From NCBI GenBank assembly GCA_963921195.1, contig OY992540.1, positions 13,709,136 to 13,773,135 of the forward strand: a stretch of 64,000 nucleotides of DNA, in the 5' to 3' direction. The DNA is from Pegoplata infirma. Lineage: Eukaryota > Arthropoda > Insecta > Diptera > Anthomyiidae. Below, piece after piece: positions 43,735 through 55,980 of this stretch. A program made the position numbers and the translations under genes. Each line of letters opens with the position of its first letter. The first letter of the stretch is position 1. The notes below the pieces were generated by a model. It did not search any database, was not told the origin of the DNA, and saw only the letters and a program-made list of their open reading frames with translations.

Positions 43735-44773
43735 ATACCCTCCACTCTAGTGATAGAGGGTATATATAAGTTTGTCATTCCGTTTGTAACACCTCGAAAT
43801 ATTGGTCTAGGACCCCATAAAGTATATATATTTATGATCCTCGATCGATTTTAAGTCGATCTAGCGATGTCCGTCCGTCCGTCCGTCCGTCCGTCCGTCC
43901 GTCTGTCTGTCTGTCTGTAGAAAACACGCTAACTTTTGAAAGACTTTACAGAGGCTACTGAAGTTTGGCATATATGTTTGTCATTTACCTGGTCAGGTTG
44001 GTATTGCAATCCAGCCAAATCGGTCCAGTGGTTCAAAAGTTATGAGCAAAAGAGTAAATTTCGGTAAGGTTGTTTCGCGAATTTACGAGATAAAAAACAC
44101 GATAACTTTTGAAAGACAATAATGAGACTGTTGAAGCTTGGCATGTATCTTTGCCGTTCCACGGGTCTATTTGGTATTAAATTTCAGCTCAATCGGTCAA
44201 GTGGTTCAAAAGTTATAAGCAAAACCGTGAATTTCAGAGTAGTTTCATCGAAAATGCCACGTGTTTTAACAAGTTTGAAAAGCATTGGTGGTAACTAAAC
44301 AATGCTTTTCAAACTTGTTTAATTTTAAAGCAATGCTTTTTAAACTGGTTAAGTTTTAAAAGCATTGGTAACTTAAAAATTACACTCGAAAAAATTTTAC
44401 ACTCAAAAAAAATTTTACACTCAAAAAAAATTTTACATTCAAAAAAAAAATTTACACAAAAAAAGTTTAGTTTTTTTTTTTTTACAAAAATGACAATATT
44501 TGTGTACATACGTACGTGCATTCGCTAAGAAATATTTTTACAGTAAAAAAAACATTACACTCGAAAAAAATTTTACACTCAAAAAAAAAAAAAATAGTAA
44601 TTTTTCTTAAAAAAAAAAAAAAAATTACAAAAATAGAGTTTTTTACTCAAAATAAAATATTTCTAATCAAAATTGTTAATTTTTTCACGTTAAAAAATGT
44701 ACTACGCTTTAAAAAAATGCATTGTGGAGGGTATTCATAGATTCGGCAAAGTCGAATTTTACTTTTCTACTTG
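43735..44773 (+). mobile_element. Family D element, long form
   Basis: It runs from the hairpin 'ataccctccactctagtgat' to 'gattcggcaaagtcgaat' and 'tttctacttg'. The (GTCC)8(GTCT)4-like core is at 43868-43919. Internal 'aaaagcattggtaactt' repeats and tandem 'attttacactcaaaaaa' units are present. Close to the copy at 48236, it shows the empty site of MITE G3 at about 44699. Confidence 0.9.
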
Positions 44774-44819
44774 TTTGAGTTTATTTTTTTAGTGTAATTT
44801 GTTGGTCGGCTACAAAAAT

Positions 44820-45030
44820 TTTTTGTTAAATATTTTCGTATTTTGAGTAGGTTTATTCTAGCTCGAGGTCATTATTTCCTTAATAAATTAAAACTATGAT
44901 ATTCTCATAAAATAATTTTCAAGAAAATTATTTTTTCGTTTGTAATTTGTTTGTGTTGGTCATTTTTGCAAGACTTAATTGACACGTGTTTCGGAATTTG
45001 TCAGATTACATTGTCAAGATTATTTACTAA
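44820..45030 (-). repeat. Unclassified repeat Q, copy 3
   Basis: It is the reverse complement of 22510-22680: 'ttttgagtaggtttattcta', 'tcattatttcc', 'tgatattctcataaaataat' and 'acattgtcaaga'. No ends or duplications were found. Confidence 0.55.
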
Positions 45031-46199
45031 ATTTAAGAAATTTTTTGATATTAATTTTTTTAATATTCATTAATAAAAATAATAAAAATGCTCACGATAT
45101 TTTTTTTCTTAAATTTTTAAAAATCCAAAATATTGTTCAACATTTTTCAAAAATTCGACTTTTTGATCGAAGGACGGGTTCAAAAGATCGAATTGAATAC
45201 TGCCTCAAGCTCTATGAAAGGGTCCAGGGAAAGAAATTTTGAGATTTTTCAAAAAAAGTTCTTAAACGTAGGAAAAACTGCCATTTTTACAAATTTCGAA
45301 TAGCAATATCTCGAAAACTGTTCGACCGATTTAAATTTTTTTTTGATATTCGTATTAAGCGCATCAAAATTTATAAATATGTATTGAAAGAAATATTTCT
45401 TTTTTTTCCATTTTGCACCGATTGCGTTCTCACAAACTTCAGCGCGCGTATTTTAAGTTTCAGACTAATCGGTGTGTTGCGGTTGGGATAGTTTCCTTGT
45501 CTGAGTAACTCGAAAAATGTCAATTGATAATTTTCAAATAACAATTAGATTCTTCAGATTATAAGTGATCTTTCAAATTAAAATTTTAAATTTCTTAAAT
45601 TAATCTAGTTTTTTCCAACACTGTTTATAATTTCTATATATTAAATATAAAATATGAATATGTAATATTATTAGTTAGCTTCTATACAAGTGGTTTGCTA
45701 AATTACTTACTAAGTCTAACTGATAAGATAAATATAGACATATACAAACATTCATATTATAAAACAAAAACAATTATTTAATCTTACTCTTATTTATTTT
45801 TGTATAGAAACAAGATTTTGTTTATGTTTTTTTTTTCAAATAAAATTTTCAAAATATTCTATAAAATAAATTTTATTTTTTGCTGCTTTAATCTAACCAT
45901 GACCTACAATAAATGAATTTTGATATTTAATGCATTTAAATTTTAATTTGCCATAATTTGTTTTTTTATATTACAAAATAATAATAATAATTTATTATTA
46001 TTTTTTTTTTATTTTTCTACATAAATATCTAAATATTCTACAAATATTTACTATTTTACTATAGTAATAGAAAAACCGAAAAAAATAATCTAATAGATAA
46101 AGCTATTTTGAAAACAAAACAAATTTAGTTACATACGTCACGTCACGTACGTTACATACGTTTAGGTTGGGGTGTCCCTGATTTTTCGAAAAAAAAAAA
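45031..46199. other. AT-rich intronic DNA, nothing recognised
   Basis: 45120-45520 is somewhat less AT-rich and contains 'gaaaactgttcgaccgattt', but it matches no family clearly. The rest is low-complexity A/T. No reading frame is supported. Confidence 0.5.
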
Positions 46200-47041
46200 A
46201 ATAATAAACCCTCCGAAATGTAAAAAAAGTTTGGGCAAAAAAAATTATTTAAAAAAAATTATTTAAAAAAAAAATTAAAAAAAAAAAATTTAAGTAATTT
46301 TTTAGAAAAAAAAAAAAAAATAGTTGACTAAATTTTTTTTGAGTGTAAAATTTTTTTCGAGTGTATTTTTTTTTTAGTGTAAAAATATTTTTGAGTGACA
46401 AAAATACGTTGTAAAATATTTTTGTGACTTACCAATGTTTTTAAAACATGTTTAACGGGTTTTCAACACGTAAATTTAAGGTGAAACTAATCTGAAATGC
46501 ACTGTTTTGCTAATAACTTTTGAACCACTGAACTGATTTGGCTGAAATTCAATACGAACCAGACCAGAAGAACGTACTCAAATTTTTTTTCAAACATTTA
46601 ATAAATTTTTATTAAAAATTTACTCAATACTATTAAATTGTTTACTGGTGCAAAATTGAGTAATTTTTTACTCAATAGTATTAAAAATTTACTCAAATAT
46701 TTTTTTTATTTTTTTCTGTGTATGCTAAGCTTCAGCATCCTCAGAATTGTCTTTCGAAAGTAAGCGTGGTTTTTATCTCATAAATTCACGAAAAACTCTT
46801 GCTGAAATTCAGTCATTTGCTCATAACTTTTGAACCACTAGACCGATTTTGCTGGATTGCAATACCAACCTGACCAGGTAAATGCCCAACATATATGCTT
46901 AACTTCAGAAGCCTCCGTAAAGTCTTTCAAAAGTTAGCGTGTTTTCAACAGATATCCAGACAGACAGACAGACGGACGGACGGACGTACGTACGGACATC
47001 GCTAGATCGTCTTAAAATCGATCGGGGATCATGAATATATC
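46200..47041 (-). mobile_element. Family D element, truncated, with small insertion
   Basis: It reads 'gagtgtaaaattttttt', 'cttttgaaccactagaccg', 'cagacagacggacgg' and 'cgatcggggatcatgaatat', where it breaks. An AT-rich insert of about 150 bp (46573-46720) with repeated 'tttactcaatactattaaa' interrupts it. The palindrome is lost. Confidence 0.7.
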
Positions 47042-47423
47042 GTGAACCTATATTCAAAATATGCCAACTCAAATTTGACCGAAATGAGTTTCCGATGAAA
47101 AATAGCTCCCCTATGCAATACCCATCTGTGGTAAAAATTTCAGAGCAAAAAAATAATTTTTTGTCGTTTTACATCCATTTTTGTTATTCTGCTAACTCAA
47201 AGTACATATTTTTTTGGTGAAAATAAATGCCAACTCCCATTGTAAATTTCCAAAAATTTTTCAAAAATTTTTTTTAAAAAAATTAGACCACATATCTTAT
47301 TGCATTTGCCTTTCTGAACACGAATCTGGTAAAGATTTTGATATCTAATGCCTAGTTTTTGAGATATTGCCATTTTGAAAATATCGGTAAATAGTGTTTG
47401 CAAAAAAAATGCTTATATATATG

Positions 47424-48225
47424 GGGCATTCCATGGGAAATCAGACACTTTGAAAAACTTTTTTTTAGATTTCCCCAATATGTTTACAGTTTTTAGTACC
47501 CTTCGAAAACTCCTTCGTGGTAAATTTTCAGATTTTTTTGATGACGCGTTCAAAAGATATCGAATTTTTAAAAATTGGTAGTTTGTTCCTTAACTCAAAC
47601 TTTTTTTACTCATAACTTCTTGAATAATGGTCCAAATTTCAAATTTTTTTTTTTCAAAATTTTTGTTTTTTTAAATACTTTCTAAAAAAAAAATCCCGAA
47701 AAATTCTTAAAAGCGCTCTAGTATGCGATTTTTAAGTTTTAAAATTTAAATCTCATTTTTGAAAATGTTTGTACTCTTCGATTTTTCTGAATTTTTTTTG
47801 TGTAAAACATCTATCGATTCTACAAATCTTTTGCCCAGGAGGATCGTGGGATAACGATTATTACTATTGTTTAAAATTTTTTGAAAAAATTTTATTGTAA
47901 TTTTCCAATCTTAAAATCATTTCTACTGCTCCAATGGTCCATCATAGAGGGGTCATTTATAAGACCGACCCCCTTTAATTTTTACGTCTTAACATTTCTT
48001 TGGAACAAACTAATACCCTATCTCCAATTTCTAAGGCGGCTCCCACACAAATCGACATTTTTAAAATTTGCTCCAACCGCTTTAACTGCCCTAATAGTGC
48101 CCTTAGAGCAACAAAATGTATGACCGACCCACAATATTTTTTTAGTCCAACCATTTTCTTTGAACACACCTACCCTCTATCTCTAATTGTTGGGCGGTCC
48201 CCATACAATTTATTTTTTTTTTATT
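47424..48225 (+). repeat. Repeat X, copy 2
   Basis: It begins 'ggggcattccatgggaaatc', the uninterrupted form of the hAT target at 36053/38025, and follows copy 1 to 'ctctatctctaattgttggg'. It lacks the large palindrome. A family D element starts right after it. It is non-coding. Confidence 0.8.
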
Positions 48226-48235
48226 ATACCCTCCA

Positions 48236-48374
48236 CTCTAGTGATAGAGGGTATATATAAGTTTGTCATTCCGTTTGTAACACCTCGAAATATTGGTCTA
48301 GGACCCCATAAAGTATATATATTTATGATCCTCGATGGATTTTAAGTCGATCTAGCGATGTCCGTCCGTCCGTC

Positions 48375-48406
<32 letters not shown>

Positions 48407-49634
48407 CGTAGAAAACACGCTAACTTTTGAAAGACTTTACAGAGGCTACTGAAGTTTGGCATATATGTTTGTCATTTATCTGGTCAGGTTGGTATTGCAA
48501 TCCAGCCAAATCGGTCCAGTGGTTCAAAAGTTATGAGCAAAAGTGTAAATTTCGGCAAGGGTATTTCGCGAATTTACGAGATAAAAAACACGATAACTTT
48601 CGAAAGACAATAATGAGACTACTGAAGCTTGGCACGTATCTTTGCCGTTCCCCGGGTCTGTTTGGTTTTAAATTTCAGCTCAATCGGTCTAGTGGTTCAA
48701 AAGTTATAAGCAAAACCTTGAATTACAGATTAGTTTCATCTAAAATGCCACGTGTTTTAACAAGTTTTAAAAGCATTGGTGGTAACTAAACAATGCCTTT
48801 CAAACTTGTTTAATTTTAAAGCAATGCTTTTTAAACTTGTTTAGTTTTAAAAGCATTGGTAACTTAAAAATTACACTCGAAAAAAATTTTACACTCAAAA
48901 AAAATTTTACACTCAAAAAAATTTTACACTCAAAAAAAAATTTACACAAAAATTTTTTTTTTTTTTTTTACAAAAATTACAATATTTTGTGTAAGAAATA
49001 TTTTTACAGTAAAAAAAACATTACACTCGAAAAAAATTTTACACTCAAAAAAAAAATTAGTAATTTTTCTTTAAAAAAAAAAAATGACAAAAAAAGAGTT
49101 TTTTACTCAAAATAAAATATTTCTAATCAAAATTGTTAAGTTTTTCACGTTAAAAAATGTACACTAAGAAAATTATGTCATTAACTGTTTGTGGGTTATT
49201 TTAAAAAGTAATCAGTAAAGTTATTTTAAAAGAAAAATCACTTATTTTATAAAGGCTTTAATTTTTTTACTATTTCTGTAGTTTAAAAAATATAATTTAC
49301 TGTCTTAAAACCGAATTTTCTGTTACATTCAATTTCGGCAGTAAAAAAATTCTTCTATAGTTTTATTGTTTTTCAATACAAAATAACTGAATATTCACTA
49401 GTTTTTTAATGTTTTGGTTAGTCATTAAATTAACATTTAAAATTGACTGTAATGTGTTTTTATTTTAAATGAAAAAACAGTGGAATGGTTTTTAAATAAA
49501 ATTTCATTTGTTTTAAGTGAATATTCACTGGAATTTACCTACATAATTTTTTGAGTGTACTATCCTTTAAAAAAAAAATGCATTGTGGAGGGTATTCATA
49601 GATTCGGCAAAGTCGAATCTAACTTTTCTACTTG
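48236..49634 (+). mobile_element. Family D element, long form, split by MITE G3
   Basis: It is nearly the same as 43735-44773 from the hairpin through the 'aaaagcattggtaactt' repeats. It ends 'gattcggcaaagtcgaat' and 'tttctacttg'. The 396-bp MITE G3 (49162-49557) lies near its end. Confidence 0.9.
49162..49557. mobile_element. TA-flanked MITE (G3) with a visible empty site
   Basis: The ends CACTAAGAAAATTATG and CATAATTTTTTGAGTG are flanked by TA at 49160-49161 and 49558-49559. The paralogous family D copy has an uninterrupted 'aaaaaatgtactacg' at about 44693-44707. This confirms the borders and the TA duplication. There is no tRNA-like core. Confidence 0.88.
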
Positions 49635-49705
49635 TTTTTATTCCCGTTTTTGTGTAAAAAGTCTGGGTATCGTTTATTAAACAAAACCATTATATGTGTG
49701 TTTAT

Positions 49706-50325
49706 ACACTTCAACTACAGTATGGGCTTACACTCACTTTGTCATTCCGTATGTAACGCATCGAAGGACCCCATAAAGTGTATATTATTGATCACTGATC
49801 AATTCTAAGACATTCTGTGACAAACAGCGTGTCCGTCCGTCCGTCTGTTGTTGAGCACACCATAAAGTACATAAAACAAGAGCTAGAATCCTGAAGTTTG
49901 TCACAAATATGTACAATGGTCATAGGATGGTTAAGTTCTTGAACGAGCAAAATCGGACCAAGGGGGAAAAAGTTCCCCATTGAAGAACTAAAACTACCCC
50001 CGAAAAATATTTTTTTTACAAGTTTTATTTGTATATTTGTTCAATAAATGAAACATTTTAATGCCATATGAAGTTCATCGACCTGATTTTAAACCAAGAG
50101 GGATTAGGAAAGCGAATTTTTTCGGTCCGCCCCTTTTTGGGGGCGTGTATAGAAAAAATAATTTAAATAATGATACATTTTTATTAATTAGGTGCAAAAA
50201 CTGACATCTATTTTTTTGGACACGTTTATCGCGAGGGAGACTATGTCCCCCATAGTCTCCTGGTAAACCCACCCCCCCCCCCCCCCTCCGCCAAAAAAAT
50301 GTCCCCTCCATTTGTTTTTTGTAGC
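49706..50325 (+). mobile_element. Family C element, long form, 3' truncated
   Basis: 'ctacagtatgggcttacact', 'gtccgtccgtccgtctg', 'agggggaaaaagttcccc', 'ccgcccctttttgggggcgt' and a run of C (50268-50286) are in family C order. The palindrome and ACTTG are missing. Confidence 0.75.
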
Positions 50326-50869
50326 TTTATTACATGTTCAAGGGTTTCGTGTTTTTTTCGAAAAACAAAGAAAACGACTAAAAGATTAAAAAAAACATTT
50401 TGTTAAATTTTTTTTTCTCAAATGCTGTGTTTTTATGTATTTTTGATAATTCGTTAATAAAAAACTACAATATTTTCATAAATCACTTTTTTCAGATAAA
50501 TTTGTACATTTATGAGATTTTGTGAAAAACAAAAATTGGATTTTAAAAAAATTTTATAATAATATAAATACATATTCTGCGTTCTTTCTTTGATTACTTT
50601 GATAGCACATTATGTACACTTTAATTTCCATTTTTTTTTTATTAATTTATCGCTTTTCATTCCAAAGTTACAGCAAAAATTGTGAACTTCAACCCTTTTT
50701 TCCGAAAAACAAAAAAAAAACGCCTAACAGGTTAAAAAAAAAATTTTTTCCAAATTTTTTTTTCCAAAATGTGTATTTTTATGTGTTTATATTAGTTCAT
50801 TAATAAAAAAATATAATATTCTAAAACTACTGCTTATCTGAATTTATCGCCATTTTGGGTACCATCGAA
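50326..50869. repeat. Two diverged direct copies of an AT-rich unit
   Basis: 50340-50530 and 50680-50830 share 'ttccgaaaaacaaa', 'aaatgctgtgtttttatgta'-like and 'aattcgttaataaaaaa' blocks in the same order. Identity is moderate. No coding was recognised. Confidence 0.45.
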
Positions 50870-51516
50870 CCCACTGTGCGTCTGTCCGTCTGTCTGTCCA
50901 TATAAACGGTGTAAACACGATACAGGTCGCAACTTTTAATCAATTGACTTGAAATTTTAAACTTAAGCCTCTTTTGGCCCAAGGACGAAGCCTATTGAAA
51001 TTAGAAAAAATCGGTCTATATTTAGACTTAGCCCCCAAACAAAGGTCCTCTTTAGTTTTGGCTCAAACTACTCTAATAGCCGCATTTTAATAGGTATCTT
51101 TTCGAAATTTATCAGGTAATCATGTTTCATTCACACAAATCACCATTCCGAATTTTAAAGAAATCGGGCCAGGCTTCTTGTAGCCCCCATACAAACCACC
51201 TTCCCGATTTTTACATAAATCTATAAAATTTCATAAAAATAGAAAATATTTAATTATAATGATTATCATCGGACCATTTTTGGACTTAGGTCTAATGTGA
51301 AAAATATCGCCCGATATTCAGTTGAAGCGGTTTATTGTCAACAACACGAAGCCTATTTCACTCAAATTTGATTTGTGAGTACTTTTTACAGTTATTAAAG
51401 CTTTCACAAAATATAGATCCAATCAGTCCATGTTTGAACTTGGGACCCATTTTCCGGGAAACTCTGGTGTAGGGTATTATGTGGTCGGTCTTGACCGACT
51501 ATAATTTTCTTACTTG
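50870..51516 (+). mobile_element. Family A element, 5' truncated
   Basis: It starts in the microsatellite ('gcgtctgtccgtctgtctg'), then 'cgatacaggtcgcaac', and ends GGTCGGTCTTGACCGAC plus 'cttacttg'. The start hairpin is missing. Confidence 0.85.
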
Positions 51517-51539
51517 TTTTAAATTATGTTTGTAACTGT

Positions 51540-51729
51540 TTAAATATCATTATTTATCTAATTCTGTTTAAATATGTCAACCAGAAGCCGTATTAAAGTA
51601 TTTTTTATTTTTAGGTTATGTGGAATACACCAAAATTTTCTAGGTGTCTTTACACTTTCGTTCATAACTTTTGAACCGCTGAACCGATATCGCTCAAATG
51701 CAATTACAAACTTCTCGGGACAACAGGAA
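51540..51729 (-). mobile_element. Family B fragment
   Basis: 'atgtcaaccagaagccgta', 'ctttcgttcataacttttga' and 'tatcgctcaaatgcaat' match family B in reverse. It is cut at 51730 by a MITE. Confidence 0.65.
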
Positions 51730-52175
51730 CACACAACAAATTATTGCCTAAAAAATTTTAATTAATCTATTGATCAACAAAATTTAAATGAGTCAATCAA
51801 TGTTTTGATTAACATTTTTGTTATTTTCTTTAACTATCAAATTACAAATTTTTAACATACCAGATTTTTTTTTGTTGCTTTAATTTTTTTTATTGTTGGC
51901 AACATATTGGAAAGCAAAAACGATGATCTTTTTTCATTCTTTTGTCATAAGCTTACAATTCGTTTGCTAAATCAATCATTATATTAATTGACTTTAAATA
52001 AAAAATTGATAAAATTTGTGATCAAAATCGAAAAAATATTTGATTGAAAAAATATTCAATTAATCACCTACAATTTGATGATTGTTATAACAATTTTCTT
52101 TATTGGAATTTTAATAAAAAAATTGATTGAATCCGCATTTTTGTTTATTGAAATTCGTTTTAAATTCCTTCCGTG
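51730..52175 (-). mobile_element. MITE, second copy of the 1494-1990 element
   Basis: It is the reverse complement of 1494-1990 over nearly its full length: 'agtcaatcaatgttttgat', 'ttggcaacatattggaaagc', 'ttgattgaatccgcattttt', ending 'ttaaattccttccgtg'. It is about 446 bp. Confidence 0.7.
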
Positions 52176-52705
52176 TAAGTGTATGTTTTAAAAATTTAAG
52201 GGCCACCCTAAAGTATTCACGATGTGTTTTGTGATTTGCTTTAAGAAAAAAAAAAACGTAAAAATTAAAAGCATTTGCTAAAAGCGTGCCATTTAAATAC
52301 AAGTGTAATCTAAAATTATTACTCGTACAGTAAAAATATATTTTTTTTTTGAATTAAAACAACAAAACATTTTAAGATGTCTGGCTTCCAGTATTTTATA
52401 TGAAATTAATCTTTCTTGACCACACATAATAAAATTATAAAGTTTTTGTTATTGTTAAATTCGAATTTTAAAAATAAAACAAATTTCAAGAAACCTTTAG
52501 AAAATAGTCTAGGGGTGTTGATTTATATTTGATTAGATCTTTAATTTGTGAATAAAATACAAATAAACCAAATTTTAACGAAATTTTCAAAATACACGTA
52601 ATACATCTTAAAATTAAATTTAAATCAGATATCCCCCATTTTAAGTATAAATCTGTTTTCAGATTAATTAAATCAAGTTTAAATAAGATCCCAAAAACTA
52701 GGCCT
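52176..52705. other. AT-rich intronic DNA, nothing recognised
   Basis: It contains no open frame and no match to the repeat families. Confidence 0.5.
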
Positions 52706-53400
52706 TACTGGTAGAGGGTTTATATAAGTTTGTCTTTCCATTTGTAACTCATCGAAATATCGGTCTAGGATTCCATAAAGTATATCAAGGCCGAATATTC
52801 AAAACTTGCTATCTGCATAAGGAAAATTTTTTAGGAAATCAAAAGAACAATTATTTTTAGCTATTTCTAAGAGTTATTTTTAATCTTTTTTGTACAATTT
52901 ATTTAAAAACACTGAAATAATACTTAAGTTAAAAATTAATTTGATAAAAAACAACTAATTCAGTGAACACTTTTCTATAGAAAACTCTCTTTCGAAAATA
53001 TTGCAGATAACAAGTTTTGAATATTCACCCTCGATTTATATTCGTGATTCCGATCAATGTAACGCCTTCAAATCCGTCAGTCTGTTGAAATGGCGACTAC
53101 GGACAAAATATTACACAGAGATGACTGTATTTACAGAATATAAACTTGCTTGTGCTTCGTGAAGTTTGTTCAGCGGTTTAAAAGTTCTGAACGAAAATAA
53201 AGGGATACTTCGAAATTTTTGGTACATTCCACATAACCTAAAAATACAAAACGCTTTAATTCGTCTGCTGGTGGACACATGCTAACATAATTTGAATTTA
53301 AATACGTTCAAACCTTTTTTGAGACACAAAAAAATTTTGAGGGACATTTTTTTTTCCAAAAAAAAATTTTTTTGTGTAGTCAAAATTTATTTTTTTTTTA
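52706..53400 (+). mobile_element. Family B relic, split by a small MITE
   Basis: 'tggtagagggtttatataag' and 'catcgaaatatcggtctagg' are followed, after the insertion, by 'gttcagcggtttaaaagttc' and 'cacataacctaaaaatacaa'. The copy is diverged and lacks the end palindrome. Confidence 0.6.
52788..53031. mobile_element. Small MITE, GAATATTCAAAACTTG ends
   Basis: GAATATTCAAAACTTGCTAT and its inverted ATAACAAGTTTTGAATATTC near-perfectly pair over about 25 bp. The 244-bp body is AT-rich. No clear target duplication. Confidence 0.6.
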
Positions 53401-53727
53401 AATTTTTTAAAATTTGTTGAACTTAATTGTAAAAGAATCGGACTAGTTCTTCTTGTACTACCATACAAACAACCCTCCCGATATTAACATAAATCTCTTA
53501 AAATTCATGAATATAGGAAATATTTGAATAAAAATTTGTTTGTATACCTGTAGGTGTTAAACGTGCCTTTGGTAACCTTATTAAATCTGAATACAATTGG
53601 ACCAATTTTGGACTTAGGTTAGGTTGGATTGGCGTCCGCTAATTTGGCGAATACATTCGGAGGCCATAAGGCCCATTGTGATTCCCTTAAATGTCATTTC
53701 CTTACTCCTCTCTGATACAAAAACTTT

Positions 53728-54265
53728 TTATACCCTCCAACCACAGTATGGGGGTATACTCACTTTGTTATTCCGTGATTTTAAGGCATTCTAGCCATGT
53801 CCGTCTGTCCGTCCGGGTGTCTGTGGAAGACACGATACAGTCCAAAATAAAAGAGCTATTCTTCTGAAGTTTGGCACAAATATGTCTTATGGTAGGATGT
53901 CATAGGCTGGTTAAGTTCGGAGGCTAAATCGGACCAGGGAGAAAAAGTTGGAACTAAACCAACCTCAGAAAATACGCCATTCTTTACTGATTTTATTATA
54001 CTTTTGTTAAGCAAATGAAACATTTTAATGTCGAAATAAAAGTTCTAAGTCGGGTATAAGCAATTGTTTTTTTTTCGGCTCACCCCCTTTTGTGGGCGTG
54101 GTTATTAAAAAGGATTTAAATAATTGAATAACATAAGTACAAAAAGCTTAATAAAAGAATTTGTAATCATAAATCGTTAGGGGGAAGTGGCCCCAATGAC
54201 CGCTGCGGAATCCCCGCCCCTCCCAAACCAAGAACGGACCCTGTAATTTTTTTTTTTAAACTCTT
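53728..54265 (+). mobile_element. Family C element, 3' truncated, in the retrotransposon
   Basis: 'ttataccctccaaccacagt', 'atgggggtatactcactttg', 'ggtataagcaattg' and 'cacccccttttgtgggcgtg' follow long family C. It ends near a T-run at 54250 without palindrome. Confidence 0.75.
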
Positions 54266-54443
54266 GTTACTTCTTAAATCACCCCACTTCTCTAAGATAT
54301 TCTGCTAGAGATATCAATGAGACACCGTTTAGGCAATCTAGGTCATCGAAAAATCTTTGCCCCAAATGCTTAAGGCGGATTCTCGTCAGACCCGGACATT
54401 CACATAACAAGTGCTTCACTGACTCCTCCTCCACCACTTCCCC

Positions 54444-54757
54444 TCAACCTCTATAATAGTCCCTATCAGAAATTCCCATAAGCACGACCATTTGGCTAAT
54501 AATACACTGACCTGTAAGTACTCCCATTAATAGGCTTACCGTCCGTTTGCCAAAAGTAAGAACACTTTTTGTCCTCTTAGCATTTGGCAGTGGCCACATG
54601 GTTCGAGATATCCTGCACGTAGTCAGCGAGATCCACCTATCCTTCATTATATTCTTAAATATCCTATCAATTTCGTTTATCAATTCCACTATGGGAACCG
54701 AGATGTCAGGTTCTATACGTTCCCCCACCGATTTCGAGCCATTTCTCGCACATTCAT
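54444..54757 (-). pseudogene. RNase H-domain fragment of the non-LTR polyprotein
   Basis: An open frame of about 105 residues on the minus strand includes 'MKDRWISLTTCRISRTMWPL' and 'FGKRTVSLLMGVLTGQCI'. This resembles the region between the RNase H core and the terminal Cys block of LOA/R1-like proteins ('LTGHC...'). The Cys block expected next is degraded by nearby stops. MITE G4 cuts the upstream side. The copy is dead. Confidence 0.7.
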
Positions 54758-54758
54758 A

Positions 54759-55327
54759 CACTCAGAAAATTATGTAAGTTACTACATGTTAGTTGTTTGT
54801 ATATTTTACAGTAGTTAGTTATTTTCAACTACAAAGTCAGTTGTTTTTGTATGAAAAATATCAAACAACTATTTCTGTTAGTTATTTTAAGTACTTTTTT
54901 TGAATAACTAACAAAAAAGTAATGTGATGTAGTAACAGTTATTTAAAGTAGTTAATTTTATTTTTTTTTATCTCTGAAAAATTTTCAGTTTTTTTCCAAA
55001 AAAAAAATAATAATAAATTTTCGTTTTTTTTATTTAAAAAAAAAAAAAAAAAAAAAACTGAAAAAATTTGGTCTTCAATTTTTTTTCTGGAAAATTTTTT
55101 GAAAAAAAAATATTATTTATAGATTTTTTTATTTTTACTACATTTTAGTTGTTTTGACTACAAATGTAAGTTGTTTTTACTACATTAGTCAGTTGTTTTT
55201 TGTCAGTTAAAATAACTAACATTGTTAGTTGATTTAACTGAAAAAGTAGTTGACCCCAAAACAACTTACAAAGTAGTTATTTTAACTGACATTTTCAGTT
55301 AATTTTACTAACATAATTTTTTGAGTG
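54759..55327. mobile_element. TA-flanked MITE (G4)
   Basis: The ends CACTCAGAAAATTATG and CATAATTTTTTGAGTG are flanked by TA at 54757-54758 and 55328-55329. It splits the RNase H region of the retrotransposon. The body repeats 'agttattttaactgac'-type blocks in both orientations. There is no tRNA-like core. Confidence 0.85.
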
Positions 55328-55421
55328 TAAGCCTGTTTGTTCCCAGCAACTCCACTATGTCCAGGGACCCAGATTAGCTTGACTGTGTGTTAGCTTGTCC
55401 CGAAATCAGAAAAATTTGGAT

Positions 55422-55771
55422 GTCATCTTCAGGGCGCAAAAAAAAATATTTTTTTTTTTTAAATTGGTGCCAAACGTTTTGTTCTGTAAAGTACATTGAG
55501 GAAAAAATATTTATAAAGTTTTCATGGAACGATTTTCGTCCAGCACAACGTTCTAAAATTTTGAAAATATGTGATTTATTTAATATTTATTTAATTTTTT
55601 TTTATAAAACTTCGTCCAAAAACTTAAACATTTTCAAAATTTCAAAACGATGCGCTGGACAAAATTTTTTTTCTCAATGTTTTTTTTTTTTAAATAAAAA
55701 AAAATATATTTTTTTTTTACCAAATGCACTAGGGATGGAGACTTAAGCGCTGGTTGCGCCCTGAAGATGAC
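55422..55771. mobile_element. MITE with GTCATCTTCAGGGCGCA ends
   Basis: GTCATCTTCAGGGCGCA and TGCGCCCTGAAGATGAC are perfect 17-bp inverted ends of a 350-bp AT-rich element. No direct duplication was found. The CAGGGCGCA core resembles hAT ends, but the outer 8 bp are inverted rather than direct. Confidence 0.65.
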
Positions 55772-55980
55772 CTCAAATAAATTTTAAATTTTTTCCCGTT
55801 ATCAGCATCGTTCTGGAGGTATACCCTAACATTTTTCAATTTCGGGACACGTTACTGTGTGCTGACTTATTTTGGACTTAGTCTCCATTTAAAACTTTGG
55901 TCAATTCCACAAAAATTTGGTTAATGTGTGTTTTCTACACTAATTAAAGATTTATTTACTTTTTCTTGGATACACCAACG

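Larger units (their letters stand above)
53618..55868 (-). mobile_element. 5'-truncated non-LTR retrotransposon (LOA/jockey-like)
   Basis: A 13-bp direct repeat ATTTTGGACTTAG (53605-53617, 55869-55881) flanks it. The minus strand encodes RNase H-region peptides: 'WISLTTCRISRTMWPLPNAK' at 54530-54640, and 'KLIWVPGHSGVAGN' at 55328-55380. RNase H is present in I-group non-LTR elements, including LOA types. The plus-strand left end 'gttaggttggattgg' is its 3' tail. A family C element, MITE G4 and a further MITE interrupt it. Confidence 0.75.

Noticed and set aside
55422..55771. hAT assignment from the CAGGGCGCA core
   Set aside because: The 8 bp outside the core (gtcatctt / aagatgac) are inverted, not direct, so they belong to the inverted repeat and give no hAT duplication.
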